64,000 nt of DNA, taken from positions 8,804,001 through 8,868,000 of the forward strand of contig NZ_JAUSZI010000002.1 of NCBI RefSeq assembly GCF_030817415.1. The letters are read 5' to 3'. The position numbers and the translations under genes were made by a program. This DNA comes from Streptomyces umbrinus (GTDB lineage Bacteria; Actinomycetota; Actinomycetes; Streptomycetales; Streptomycetaceae). This document shows, one piece after another, positions 18,692 through 27,297 of this stretch (the first letter of the stretch is position 1; every line of letters begins with the position of its first letter). The notes under the pieces were generated by a model. It searched no databases. It was not told the DNA's origin and saw only the letters and a program-made list of their open reading frames with translations.

Positions 18692-19159
18692 GTGAGGCTT
18701 GATTCGATGTACCAGGAAGTCATCCTGGACCACTACAAGCACCCGCACGGGCGCGGTCTTCGAGATGGCGACGCCGAGGTGCACCACGTCAACCCGACGT
18801 GCGGCGACGAGATCACGCTGCGCGTGAAGTACGACGGCACGAAGATCAGCGACGTCTCGTACGAGGGCCAGGGCTGCTCCATCAGCCAGGCCTCGGCCTC
18901 CGTGCTGAACGAGCTGCTCGTCGGCAAGGACCTGGCCGCGGCTCAGAAGATCCAGGAGACCTTCCTGGAGCTGATGCAGTCCAAGGGCCGTATCGAGCCG
19001 GACGACGCGATGGAGGAGATCCTCGAGGACGCGGTCGCGTTCGCCGGGGTCTCCAAGTACCCGGCCCGCGTGAAGTGCGCGTTGCTGAGCTGGATGGCCT
19101 GGAAGGACGCGACGGCCCAGGCCCTGGGCGAGGCCGACGCCGAAAGGAAGACCGCATGA
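18692..19159 (+). CDS. sufU: Sulfur relay/transfer protein SufU
   Basis: The 155-residue IscU-fold protein accepts sulfur from SufS. It has Cys37 in NPTCGDEI with Asp39, Cys62 in GQGCSIS and Cys129 in VKCALLSW, the zinc-binding set of Gram-positive SufU rather than IscU; an insertion between the second and third cysteines is visible (residues 80-115). The GTG start 18692 is 15 bases after sufS and the last codon overlaps the next gene as ATGA. Confidence 0.95.
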   Translation: MRLDSMYQEVILDHYKHPHGRGLRDGDAEVHHVNPTCGDEITLRVKYDGTKISDVSYEGQGCSISQASASVLNELLVGKDLAAAQKIQETFLELMQSKGRIEPDDAMEEILEDAVAFAGVSKYPARVKCALLSWMAWKDATAQALGEADAERKTA

Positions 19160-19488
19160 GCGAGACCATCGAGATGAAACCGGCCTCCGAGGAAGAAGTC
19201 CGCGAGGCCCTGTACGACGTCGTCGACCCCGAACTGGGCATCGACGTCGTCAACCTCGGGCTGATCTACGGCATTCACATCGACGACGCGAACATCGCGA
19301 CGATCGACATGACCCTGACGTCGGCGGCCTGTCCGCTCACCGACGTCATCGAGGACCAGGCCAAGTCCGCCACGGACGGCCTCGTGAACGAGCTCCGCAT
19401 CAACTGGGTGTGGATGCCGCCGTGGGGCCCCGACAAGATCACGGACGACGGCCGCGACCAGCTTCGCGCGCTGGGCTTCAACGTCTGA
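19156..19488 (+). CDS. SufT-like metal-sulfur cluster assembly factor (DUF59/MIP18 family)
   Basis: The 110-residue protein shows the MIP18 family pattern: DPELGIDVVNLGLIYGI near residue 27, TLTSAACPLTD with conserved Cys59, and VWMPPWGPDKI near 86. Family members help mature Fe-S proteins, though the biochemical step is not settled. It is the last gene of the suf operon, overlaps sufU by four bases and is followed by a strong hairpin. Confidence 0.92.
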   Translation: MSETIEMKPASEEEVREALYDVVDPELGIDVVNLGLIYGIHIDDANIATIDMTLTSAACPLTDVIEDQAKSATDGLVNELRINWVWMPPWGPDKITDDGRDQLRALGFNV

Positions 19489-19505
19489 TTCCGAGTTGTA
19501 CGTGT

Positions 19506-19534
19506 GCGGCCCCCGGCATGATGCCGGGGGCCGC
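19506..19534. terminator. suf operon terminator (bidirectional)
   Basis: GCGGCCCCCGGCAT is followed after one base by its exact complement, giving a GC-rich hairpin of up to 14 bp, 18 bases after the sufT-like stop. The converging AbfB-like gene ends at 19594, so it can serve both sides. Confidence 0.8.
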
Positions 19535-19593
19535 GTTCGTCTGTCGTCCGGGGCAGAGCCGGGGCCGGCCGGCCCCGGCTGCCGGGGAGTCGC

Positions 19594-20451
19594 TCAGCCG
19601 AGGCCCTTCACGAGCCTGAACGCAGAGTCCGCCCGGTAGAGGTGGTTGTTGTCGAACGGTTCGAGGCGGACCTGGAAGTCGCGGTGGCGCAGGAAGCGGC
19701 CGCGGTAGTTGTACGACTCCAGCATGACCGCGTCGTTGAAGCCCGTCGGGCGGGGGCAGAACGTGGCGTCCTGCTTGAAGAGTTCGGAGCCGTTGTGGCG
19801 GTCGGCGCGGAGCCGGAACTGGTAGTGGCGCAGATAGCGGTTGTTGCCCAGGGAGAAGGACACACAGCTGGAGTCGGCGATCCCGGGGACGACCTTGAAG
19901 GTGGCCTCGTCCCTGGTCCGCGACGAGCTCTGGGAGCTCACCCGGTCGAGTCGCACCGAGTCGCGGTCGAGGTGCCAGTAGCGGTCGGGGTAGTTGACCG
20001 CCTGGACGGACTTCCCCGAGGAGGCGGGCTTGGACGCGGGGGGCTTGGCGGAGGCGGACTTGGACGGCCGCGGGTCCGAGTCCGGGTTCGTGCCGCCCTG
20101 CTGCTGGGCCTCGGGCGAGGCGGAACCGTCCGCGACGGCCTTGGAGGAATCGGGGGCGGCGAGGCCGCTCTTCCCGCTGGGCGCCGTGGCGGGGGGCGGG
20201 CTGGGTATGAGCGGCTCGTCCGCCGAGGAGGTGGTGTTCTTGGTCTTCCCCTTCGCCGAGGTGTCCAGGTCGTCGTCGAGCACGACGACGGCTGTGACGG
20301 TGGAGGCGAGAACCGCCACGAGGAGTGCTCCCGCAAGCCAGAGCCTGCGGGTTCCGGGTACGCGTGACTCGTCCAGGGTTTCGCCGGTCTCCCACACCTT
20401 CGCGGGGCGGGCGGACGGGTCGGGAGCGGACCCGGGATTTCTTTCAGACAT
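19594..20451 (-). CDS. Membrane-anchored AbfB (arabinose-binding) domain protein
   Basis: The 285-residue product starts MSERNPGSAPDPSARPAKVW, has one membrane helix at about residues 37-58 (LWLAGALLVAVLASTVTAVV), a Pro/Ser/Lys-rich linker to about residue 140, and then an AbfB beta-trefoil domain. The two visible trefoil repeats are marked by SLGNNRYLRHYQFRLRAD and SYNYRGRFLRHRDFQVRLEP. AbfB domains bind arabinose side chains of arabinan or arabinoxylan. No catalytic domain is present, so it may be a cell-surface lectin; that is inference. It stands alone, convergent with suf. Confidence 0.75.
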   Translation of the reverse strand: MSERNPGSAPDPSARPAKVWETGETLDESRVPGTRRLWLAGALLVAVLASTVTAVVVLDDDLDTSAKGKTKNTTSSADEPLIPSPPPATAPSGKSGLAAPDSSKAVADGSASPEAQQQGGTNPDSDPRPSKSASAKPPASKPASSGKSVQAVNYPDRYWHLDRDSVRLDRVSSQSSSRTRDEATFKVVPGIADSSCVSFSLGNNRYLRHYQFRLRADRHNGSELFKQDATFCPRPTGFNDAVMLESYNYRGRFLRHRDFQVRLEPFDNNHLYRADSAFRLVKGLG

Positions 20452-20968
20452 GCGAGGTTCCCCCAGCGTCGCCCAAGGCGGACGCGGATCGGTCAGGTGG
20501 GTCGTGGCACAAGAGGAGGCGTGGACCGCGGACACGCGTGACGGCTGTGGCCGGGGGATCCGCGTGCGCGACGAGGGGAACATTAGTAGAACTTGTGGCC
20601 CCGGCGTAGCGTTTCTGAGAGCGGTTTCTGCCAGGAACGCCGGGGGTTCGGCGGAGAGTTGGCGGTGATCGTCGGGTCCGGGGGCCGGGGAAAGATAGTT
20701 CAAGACTTAAGGATTCGAGATCAGAGGCCCGGAGGGGGGCGATCCCGGCGCCCGGGACGGGGAGTTCGGGCGCCGAGTCGTCGGCTCTCTCGGCGGAGGC
20801 GGAAGTTCCTCTCAGGGCCCAACAGCTATGAAAGAAGGCGCCCGAGACGTCACCTGGACCGATGCCCAATCGTGTCGTGAGCACCGGTGCCCGACGTGTG
20901 CCGTGAGGACCGGTGCCCCGACGTCTGCCGCGAGGGGCGGTGCCCGACGTCTGCCGCGAAGGGCGGTG
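20452..20968. repeat. Intergenic space with degenerate 26-bp tandem repeats
   Basis: The part next to the AbfB gene should hold its promoter; TACTAAT on the minus strand at about 20583-20590 is the only AT-rich block. At 20885-20969 the unit CGGTGCCCGACGTCTGCCG plus CGAGGGG recurs at 20885, 20911, 20938 and 20964 (spacing 26-27), the last copy running into the lipase stop codon. No credible gene was found in this stretch. Confidence 0.7.
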
Positions 20969-22720
20969 CTAGCGCGTCGCGAAGGCCGACAGGAGGGTGG
21001 CGATCCGTTCGCGGGTTCCGCCGTTCTGGACCGGGGCCGCCGTGAGCACGTCCAGGTGCTGGTAGCCGGGCAGGACCACGGGGTTCTTGTCCGCGGGGAT
21101 GTGGTCCGCGAGGATCCCGTCGCCCGCGACGAAGGTGATCGTGGGGTTCGCGGTCAGACCGCCGGGGTGCGCCATGTTCCGGGCGATCCGCGCGTCGTCG
21201 ACCAGGGAGAGGTCGGTGACCAGCTTCGTCGGGAAGTAGTCCTCGGTGAAGTCCAGCGGCTGCTCGGAGAGGCTGCGGGCCAGCTCCCCGATGTCCGAGA
21301 CCTCCTTGGCGGCCGTCGTGAACGGCGTGCCGTCGGCCGAGCGGTGGACCGGGTCGTCAGGCGCGCCGATCCGGTCGAAGTTCCGCCAGGTGTAGAGCGG
21401 GCCGGCCGGCTGGTCCGGGATCGCCTTCAGCTCCGTACCGAACAGGGCCGGTGAGCCCTGGACGTCGTTCGAGACCGGGAAGTTCTTGTCCACGAGGCGG
21501 CCGCCGTCGAAGAGGCCCACGCTGGTCTGGATGAAGGACAGCGGGGCCGAGTTGTCGTCCATGAAGGCGCCGAGGACCGCCGAGTTGGTGAGCCGGAAGT
21601 CGCGGATCGTGGGTTTGCCCGACAGGAAGACGGCCGCGTCCTTGGAGAACATCGTGCGGGACGTCGTCTCGATGTTGACGTTCGACGGGAGGTCGTCCTG
21701 GAGTGTGGACCTGGCGTCGGGGGCGGTGCGCGCGGCGAGGCCGCTGATCGCGAGAACGTTCATGATCTCGGGGTTGATCACCGCGGGGAGCGCGAGGAAG
21801 CGGGGCAGGACACCGCTGCGCAGACCGGCCTGTACGACGGTGTAGCCGAGGCCCGTCTCCGGGACCGTGCCCTTGGGCAGCAGGCCGCCGTTGAGAGTGC
21901 CCGAACTGCCGTTCAGGTCGTCGAGGTTGGTGGCGATCGTCGTGTCCAGGGCGAAGTAGCCCGCGCACTGGTTGAAGCCCGCGTCCGCCGTCGTCGCGGG
22001 GTTGCCGTCGAAGTCCCAGGTGGCGAAGACGCCGGTGAGGACGCCGCCGAGCGAGTGCCCGCCGCACATCACCTTCTCCTTGCGGAGCTTCTGGTCGGGC
22101 AGTTCGGCGGACAGCAGGTCGTACTGGTCACGGACCGTGCGCTCCAGACCGACCTCGGCGAGCCACCCCGTCTGATCGCTCGTCAGGAACCCCTCGAAGG
22201 AGCGCCCTTCGACCTTCTCGCCCTCGTAGTAGTAGCCAACAGCCTTGGCGGTGCTGCCCGTCGAGATCCCGGCGTTGTCCTCAAGGCAGTTGGAGCGCCG
22301 GTCCAGGGCCCAGAACTCGATGTGCTCGCCCTTCTCGGCGGCCGCCCTCACCGTGTTGCGGGCCACGCTGTCGAAGGCGCCCGCGCCCTCCAGGATGCCG
22401 GGCTGGGCGACCAGGATCCGGTCGGCGTCGGCGGACTTCGACGGTCCCTCGGAGGAGCGGTAGCGCAGGTACGACAGCCGGTCGCAGCGCGCCGGATGGC
22501 TGCCGACCGAGGCGGGCAGCGGGATCCGTACGGAGACCACCGTCTCGGTGATGCCGGCGACCGGCGAGGCCGAGGCCACCGGGGTCTCGGTGCGGGCGGC
22601 CTCGGCGCCGGCCGGTGCTCCGTCCGCCGAGGACGTCACGGTGAGCGCGGCCGCGCCGAGCGCTCCGGCGGTCAGGGCGCGCAGCCACCGGCCGCGGGGG
22701 CGGGGGACTCCTGTGCTCAT
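20969..22720 (-). CDS. Secreted alpha/beta-hydrolase (lipase/esterase-like)
   Basis: The 583-residue product has an Arg-rich N-terminus, a hydrophobic stretch LRALTAGALGAAALTVTSSA and an Ala-rich cleavage region, so it is exported. The nucleophile elbow CGGHSLGG is near residue 224, and a late histidine in PGYQHLDVLTAAP near 560 is a candidate for the triad; acidic partners are ambiguous. It resembles large actinobacterial secreted hydrolases of unassigned substrate. Start ATG 22720 (MSTGVPRPRG). It diverges from the VOC gene. Confidence 0.72.
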   Translation of the reverse strand: MSTGVPRPRGRWLRALTAGALGAAALTVTSSADGAPAGAEAARTETPVASASPVAGITETVVSVRIPLPASVGSHPARCDRLSYLRYRSSEGPSKSADADRILVAQPGILEGAGAFDSVARNTVRAAAEKGEHIEFWALDRRSNCLEDNAGISTGSTAKAVGYYYEGEKVEGRSFEGFLTSDQTGWLAEVGLERTVRDQYDLLSAELPDQKLRKEKVMCGGHSLGGVLTGVFATWDFDGNPATTADAGFNQCAGYFALDTTIATNLDDLNGSSGTLNGGLLPKGTVPETGLGYTVVQAGLRSGVLPRFLALPAVINPEIMNVLAISGLAARTAPDARSTLQDDLPSNVNIETTSRTMFSKDAAVFLSGKPTIRDFRLTNSAVLGAFMDDNSAPLSFIQTSVGLFDGGRLVDKNFPVSNDVQGSPALFGTELKAIPDQPAGPLYTWRNFDRIGAPDDPVHRSADGTPFTTAAKEVSDIGELARSLSEQPLDFTEDYFPTKLVTDLSLVDDARIARNMAHPGGLTANPTITFVAGDGILADHIPADKNPVVLPGYQHLDVLTAAPVQNGGTRERIATLLSAFATR

Positions 22721-22881
22721 GGTCTCTCCATCGGGACGACGGCGGGTGCGGGGTGCCGAACAGTAACCATCGGTAACTCCCGTGTGCCATAAGGAAAATG
22801 AGCAAACGAACAGGGTCCGCCGCGCACATTCGCACAGTGGCCCGGTGGCGACCTCCGGGGCTCGGAGGGAGACTGCGGCGT

Positions 22882-23247
22882 ATGGCTGTCTCCTGGTATC
22901 AAGTCGTCGTCGACGCCCACGATCTGCCGTCACTGGCCCGCTTCTGGTGTCAGGTCCTCGACTGGCGGGTGCTGTTCGAGGCCGAGGGCGAGATCGTCAT
23001 CGGGGCCGACCCCGGCGCCCTGCCCGGCATCTGCTTCGTACCGGTCGGCGAGCGCAAGAAGACCAAGAACCGGCTGCACATCGACCTCACGCCCGACGAC
23101 CGGGACGCCGAGGTCGACCGGCTCCTCGCGCTCGGGGCCCGGCGCGTGGACGTCGGTCAGGGCGAGGACGTCACCTGGGTCGTCCTCGCCGATCCCGAGG
23201 GCAACGAATTCTGTGTGCTGCGGCCGAAGAAGACGCTTCTCGACTGA
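22882..23247 (+). CDS. VOC (glyoxalase/bleomycin-resistance fold) family protein
   Basis: The 121-residue protein is one VOC module: MAVSWYQVVVDAHDLPSLARFW, KNRLHIDLTPDDRDAEVDRLLALGA and a closing WVVLADPEGNEFCVL. This is the streptomycete glyoxalase-like form, usually of unknown substrate. GGAGGGAGA lies upstream of ATG 22882. It is followed 51 bases on by the SMR gene, but operators in that gap suggest a separate promoter for the pump. Confidence 0.8.
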   Translation: MAVSWYQVVVDAHDLPSLARFWCQVLDWRVLFEAEGEIVIGADPGALPGICFVPVGERKKTKNRLHIDLTPDDRDAEVDRLLALGARRVDVGQGEDVTWVVLADPEGNEFCVLRPKKTLLD

Positions 23248-23261
23248 GGTTCGCAGGCTTG

Positions 23262-23298
23262 TGTACAGGCGTACGCATCGATGTGTACACTCGTACAC
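23262..23298 (+). promoter_or_regulatory. Tandem palindromic operators over the SMR promoter
   Basis: TGTAC-AGGC-GTACG at 23262-23275 and TGTAC-ACTC-GTACA at 23284-23297 are two copies of a TGTAC-N4-GTACA dyad exactly 22 bp apart (two helical turns). The second contains TACACT at 23286-23291, a good -10 box whose start point would fall on the A of ATG 23299. The TetR gene at 23672 is the likely binder. Confidence 0.65.
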
Positions 23299-23619
23299 AT
23301 GGGATACGCGCTGCTAGCCGGGGCCATCGCCGCAGAGGTCGCCGCCACCACCGCCATGAAGTACAGCGAGGGCTTCAGCAAGCTGTGGCCCTCGCTGGTG
23401 ACCGCGATCGGCTACGTCGTCGCGTTCGCGCTGCTCGCGCAGACGCTGAAGACCGTCGCGGTCGGCACGGCCTACGCGATCTGGGCGGGGATCGGCACGG
23501 CGGCCGTCGCGGGCATCGGGATGATGTTCCTGGGCGAGGGTATGAACACCGCCAAGTTCGCCGGGATCGTGCTGATCATCGGCGGGGTCGTGGTGCTGAA
23601 CCTGGGCGGGGCGCACTGA
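23299..23619 (+). CDS. Small multidrug resistance (SMR) family efflux pump
   Basis: The 106-residue protein has four membrane helices and the SMR signature: the essential glutamate in AGAIAAEVAATTAMKYSEGF (residue about 13), a GTAYAIWAGIGT helix 3 and a GIVLIIGGVVVLNL helix 4. SMR dimers export lipophilic cations with proton antiport. The start ATG 23299 appears leaderless. The downstream TetR regulator (52 bases on) and the paired operators upstream describe a regulated pump. Confidence 0.92.
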   Translation: MGYALLAGAIAAEVAATTAMKYSEGFSKLWPSLVTAIGYVVAFALLAQTLKTVAVGTAYAIWAGIGTAAVAGIGMMFLGEGMNTAKFAGIVLIIGGVVVLNLGGAH

Positions 23620-23671
23620 TGCGGCGCTGTCCGACGCGAGTCTGCTCGCGCCGTCCGACGGGAGCCCGCTG

Positions 23672-24208
23672 ATGGTCAGGCGCTACGACCCCGAGCGGAG
23701 GCAGCGGATCATCGACGCGGCGATCCGTGTCGTGGCCGCCAAGGGCATCGGCGGGCTCAGTCACCGATCGGTCGCGGCCGAGGCCGATGTGCCGCTCGGC
23801 TCGACGACGTACCACTTCAAGACCCTCGACGAGCTCATGGTCGCCGCGCTGCGCCAGACGAACGAGGGCTTCGCGAAGATCGTCGCCTCGCGGGGCACGC
23901 TGGAGGACACCGGGGTCGATCTGGCCGGTGAACTGGCCGGTCTCCTGGGCGAGTGGCTGGGGGGCGACCGCGCGAGCGTGGAGCTGGAGTACGAGCTCTA
24001 TCTCGCCGCCCTGCGCCGGCCCGTGCTGCGGCCCGTCGCCGCCGAGTGGTGCCAGGACCTCGCCGAGCGGATCGGCTGCCGCACGGACCCGGTCACCGCG
24101 CGGGCCCTCGTCGCGGTGATGGACGGGATCTGTCTGCAGGTGCTCGTGACGGGGGCGGAGTACGACGAGGCGTACACGTGCGAGGTGCTGGCGCGGGTGA
24201 TCCCCTGA
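23672..24208 (+). CDS. TetR family transcriptional regulator
   Basis: The 178-residue protein has a TetR helix-turn-helix at about residues 10-50 (RIIDAAIRVVAAKGIGGLSH then DVPLGSTTYHFKTLDELMV), with the YHFK end of the recognition helix. The C-terminal ligand domain resembles the TetR_C group. GGGAGCCCGCTG precedes ATG 23672. It follows the SMR pump gene and most likely represses it through the TGTAC-N4-GTACA sites; that link is inferred from position. Confidence 0.88.
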   Translation: MVRRYDPERRQRIIDAAIRVVAAKGIGGLSHRSVAAEADVPLGSTTYHFKTLDELMVAALRQTNEGFAKIVASRGTLEDTGVDLAGELAGLLGEWLGGDRASVELEYELYLAALRRPVLRPVAAEWCQDLAERIGCRTDPVTARALVAVMDGICLQVLVTGAEYDEAYTCEVLARVIP

Positions 24209-24296
24209 AGCTTCCTGTCTGCCGAGCGTGAACCTTTCGCGGCCCTGCGGGGAACAGGAGTGAAAGGCTCGGCACGACGAAGCAGGGGGAGGACTT

Positions 24297-24890
24297 GTGA
24301 CCGGACCACCGGCACCTGAGCCCGGGGTGCACGACGACGCGGAGGTCGTCGCCCAGTCGCTGGAGGAACCGGAGCTGTTCGCCCGGCTCTACGACCGGCA
24401 CGCGCCCGACATCCACCGGTATGTGACACGGCGCCTCGGGGACGGCGCCGCCGACGACATCACGGCGGACACATTCCTCACTGCGTTCCGCATCCGCGGC
24501 CGCTACGACCTGACGCGCACCAACGCCCGCCCCTGGCTGTACGGCATCGCGGGCAACCTCATCGGCAGACAGCGCCGCGCCGAGGTGCGGGCGCTCAAGG
24601 CGCTGGCCCGCACCGGGCACGACCCCGTCGCCGCCTCCTGGGTCGAGGAGACCGACAGCCGGGTCGCCGCACAGGCACCGCTCGCCGGAGCCCTCGCCGC
24701 ACTGCCGGCGGGGGACCGGCACGTACTGCTGCTCATCGCCTGGGCCGACCTCACCTACCAGGAGGTCGCCGAGGCACTGGACATCCCGGTCGGGACGGTC
24801 CGCTCACGGCTCAACAGGGCCCGGCGCAAGGTGCGTACGGCGCTGGGCGCGGACCCCGCGTTCCTGCCCGACACCCCGGAGGTGGTCTGA
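24297..24890 (+). CDS. ECF RNA polymerase sigma factor
   Basis: The 197-residue protein has sigma-70 region 2 (FARLYDRHAPDIHRYVTRRL, then DDITADTFLTAFRIR and RPWLYGIAGNLIGRQRR) and region 4 (LAALPAGDRHVLLLIAWADL then TYQEVAEALDIPVGTVRSRL). GGGGGAGGACTT precedes the GTG start. It overlaps no gene but is separated by only one base from the next gene, a CU044_5270-type protein, the usual partner of this ECF group. Confidence 0.92.
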   Translation: MTGPPAPEPGVHDDAEVVAQSLEEPELFARLYDRHAPDIHRYVTRRLGDGAADDITADTFLTAFRIRGRYDLTRTNARPWLYGIAGNLIGRQRRAEVRALKALARTGHDPVAASWVEETDSRVAAQAPLAGALAALPAGDRHVLLLIAWADLTYQEVAEALDIPVGTVRSRLNRARRKVRTALGADPAFLPDTPEVV

Positions 24891-24891
24891 C

Positions 24892-25800
24892 GTGGACGAG
24901 ATGACGGCGGTTCGCGAACTGCGGGCCGAGACACCCCTGCCCCCGCGCGGACGGCTCGTCCCGGGGCGTGAGGCGCTGCTTGCGGAGGCGGCGCGCGGCC
25001 GCCGGAGCCGGGGCCTGCGCACCGACTGGCGGCTCGCCGCGGTGGCGGCCGCGGCCGCGATCACACTGGCGGCGGTGCTCGGCACCCAGGTCCTGGGCGG
25101 CGAGGGGCACGAGACACTGCCGGGGGCCCGGTCGACGTACTTCCTGGAACTGGGCAGCGCGAAGGACCTGTTGAACGACGCCGCCGACGTGGTCGCGGCC
25201 GGTCCCTCGGTCACCGCCCGTGACGGCCAGTGGATCTACGTCAAGAGCGGCGAGGTGAACCTCACGGACGACTCGCGGCCGGGGACGAGCGAGACCTGGA
25301 TGAAGTACGCCGACCCGTCCATGGAGGACGGGAAGGCGGGCGACGACCACTCGCCGAGGGAGGAGTACGCGTTCCTCAAGGCCCTGCCCGACGACCCGAA
25401 GAAGGTACGGGCGAAGGCACGCGCGTTCTTCTACGCCACCGACAAGACCGAGACCCGCACCGAACACGAGTACCGGGCCCTCACCGCGGTCCTCGGCCGG
25501 GCGTACGCGTACGACGCCGAGGACCTCGCCAAGGTCTACCGGGCCCTGGCCACGATTCCCGGCGTACGGGCCGCGCAGGTCCAGGACGCGGCGGGACGTG
25601 ACGCCGTCGCGGTCTACCTCAGGAACGAGGATCCGACGGCGAACCGGGACGAACTCCTCCTGGACCCCGGCACCTACCTCTACAGCGGTCATCGGTGGGT
25701 GGCCCGGAGCGCCGGCGGCCAGTGGAAGAAGGGGGACGCCGTCATCAGCGGGGTGCGACTGGCCGTGGCAGTGGTCGACAGGAAGGACCAGCGGCCCTGA
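24892..25800 (+). CDS. CU044_5270 family membrane protein, putative partner of the ECF sigma
   Basis: The 302-residue protein begins MDEMTAVRELRAETPLPP, has a short cytosolic part, one membrane helix at about residues 46-66 (RLAAVAAAAAITLAAVLGTQ) and a large outside domain. This is the layout of the CU044_5270 family, which follows ECF sigma genes in actinobacteria and is thought to act in anti-sigma signalling, without the zinc-binding motif of RsrA-type factors. The GTG start is one base after the sigma stop. Confidence 0.8.
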   Translation: MDEMTAVRELRAETPLPPRGRLVPGREALLAEAARGRRSRGLRTDWRLAAVAAAAAITLAAVLGTQVLGGEGHETLPGARSTYFLELGSAKDLLNDAADVVAAGPSVTARDGQWIYVKSGEVNLTDDSRPGTSETWMKYADPSMEDGKAGDDHSPREEYAFLKALPDDPKKVRAKARAFFYATDKTETRTEHEYRALTAVLGRAYAYDAEDLAKVYRALATIPGVRAAQVQDAAGRDAVAVYLRNEDPTANRDELLLDPGTYLYSGHRWVARSAGGQWKKGDAVISGVRLAVAVVDRKDQRP

Positions 25801-25848
25801 CCTGGACCGCCCTGGTCCCTCCGGCACGACCCCGCCGGACAGGCCCCG

Positions 25849-25879
25849 GTGCGCCCGGCACCTGAGACGCCGGGCGCAC
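25849..25879. terminator. Rho-independent-type hairpin after the ECF unit
   Basis: GTGCGCCCGGC and GCCGGGCGCAC form a perfect 11-bp stem around a 9-base loop, 49 bases after the CU044_5270-type stop and 41 bases before dapD. Confidence 0.7.
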
Positions 25880-25919
25880 TGGTTGGCACCCGTGGGCCCC
25901 GGCCGGTTAGGTTTCCCTC

Positions 25920-26909
25920 ATGACCGACACGACTGCTACTCGCACCACCGGCGCCGTCGCCGCCGGGCTTGCCACGCTCGCCGCCGACGGAACTGTCCTC
26001 GACACCTGGTTCCCGGCCCCCGAACTGGCCGCCGAACCCGGCCCCTCCGGCTCCGAGCGGCTGTCCGCCGAGCGCGCGGTGGAGCTGCTCGGCGAGGGCG
26101 CCGTGAAAGCGATCGGCCCGGACGCCCGGCGTGGCGTCGAAGTGGTCGCGGTCCGCACGGTCATCGCATCGCTCGACGAGAAGCCGGTCGACGCGCACGA
26201 CGCGTACCTGCGCCTGCACCTGCTCTCGCACCGCCTCGTGAAACCGCACGGGCAGAGCCTCGACGGCCTGTTCGCCCACCTCGCCAACGTCGCCTGGACC
26301 TCGCTCGGCCCGGTCGCCGTGGACGACGTGGAGAAGGTCCGGCTGAACGCCCGCGCCGAGGGCCTCCACCTGGCCGTGACGTCCATCGACAAGTTCCCGC
26401 GCATGACGGACTACGTGGCGCCGAAGGGCGTCCGCATCGCCGACGCCGACCGGGTCCGCCTGGGCGCGCACCTCGCCGAGGGCACCACGGTCATGCACGA
26501 GGGCTTCGTGAACTTCAACGCCGGCACGCTCGGCACGTCCATGATCGAGGGCCGCGTCTCCGCCGGCGTCGTGGTCGGCGACGGCTCGGACATCGGCGGC
26601 GGCGCGTCCACCATGGGTACGCTGTCCGGCGGCGGCAACGTCCGCATCACGATCGGCGAGCGGTGCCTGATCGGGGCGGAGGCGGGCGTCGGGATCGCCC
26701 TCGGTGACGAGTGTGTCGTCGAGGCCGGTCTGTACGTCACCGCCGGGACGCGGGTCACCATGCCCGACGGGCAGATCGTCAAGGCGCGTGAGCTGTCCGG
26801 TGCGTCCAACATTCTGTTCCGGCGGAACTCTGTCACCGGGACGGTGGAGGCGCGGCCGAACAACGCGGTGTGGGGTGGCCTCAATGAGGTCCTCCACAGC
26901 CACAACTGA
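25920..26909 (+). CDS. dapD: 2,3,4,5-tetrahydropyridine-2,6-dicarboxylate N-succinyltransferase
   Basis: The 329-residue enzyme succinylates tetrahydrodipicolinate in the succinylase branch of lysine and diaminopimelate synthesis. The left-handed beta-helix is visible from about residue 165 as hexapeptide turns ([20 protein letters not shown], then [16 protein letters not shown]). The C-terminal stretch [20 protein letters not shown] matches the actinobacterial DapD type. Start ATG 25920. A strong terminator follows. dapA lies 2.2 kb downstream on the other strand. Confidence 0.93.
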   Translation: MTDTTATRTTGAVAAGLATLAADGTVLDTWFPAPELAAEPGPSGSERLSAERAVELLGEGAVKAIGPDARRGVEVVAVRTVIASLDEKPVDAHDAYLRLHLLSHRLVKPHGQSLDGLFAHLANVAWTSLGPVAVDDVEKVRLNARAEGLHLAVTSIDKFPRMTDYVAPKGVRIADADRVRLGAHLAEGTTVMHEGFVNFNAGTLGTSMIEGRVSAGVVVGDGSDIGGGASTMGTLSGGGNVRITIGERCLIGAEAGVGIALGDECVVEAGLYVTAGTRVTMPDGQIVKARELSGASNILFRRNSVTGTVEARPNNAVWGGLNEVLHSHN

Positions 26910-26928
26910 GTCACGCGGTGGTTCTGTG

Positions 26929-26969
26929 AACCTGGCGCCCTCCCACTTGTTGTGGGAGGGCGCCAGGTT
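26929..26969. terminator. dapD terminator
   Basis: AACCTGGCGCCCTCCCAC and GTGGGAGGGCGCCAGGTT form a perfect 18-bp stem with a five-base TTGTT loop, 19 bases after the dapD stop. Confidence 0.9.
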
Positions 26970-27297
26970 GTTCGGGGGTTCGGATGTCGGGTGCGGGCCC
27001 GGTGGGGGCTGGTCGCGCAGTTCCCCGCGCCCCTTAGAGGCAAGGGCTACCGCCCCCTGAAAGGCGAAAGGCGGGGGCGCAGCCCCGTCTTTCGCCTTTC
27101 AGGGGCGCGGGGAACTGCGCGACCAGCCCCCACGCACCCGCACATCGCAACGGCCCGCAAGAATTCCTGCCCCCACCCACCCGCACATCACCACCGGACC
27201 GTAAGAATTTCTCGCGCCGCCAGGCATAGCGGGGGCCCGCCCGGAGCGTCGATACGGGTGGGAGCGGGGAAAGCCCGCTGGGGAAGAGAAGGTGACG
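26970..27297. repeat. Nested inverted repeats between dapD and a sigma gene
   Basis: Copies of repeat family A at 27007-27036 (plus) and 27099-27128 (minus) face each other. Between them CCCCTGAAAGGCGAAAG at 27054-27070 pairs with its exact complement at 27089-27105, and the loop holds a further GGGGC/GCCCC stem. A cruciform or long hairpin of about 120 bases can form. The remainder to 27297 carries the sigma promoter; I see no gene. Confidence 0.8.

Noticed and set aside
20885..20969. Tandem 26-bp repeats as a CRISPR-like or protein-repeat array.
   Set aside because: Only three to four degenerate units without spacers, and no frame across them is part of a convincing gene.
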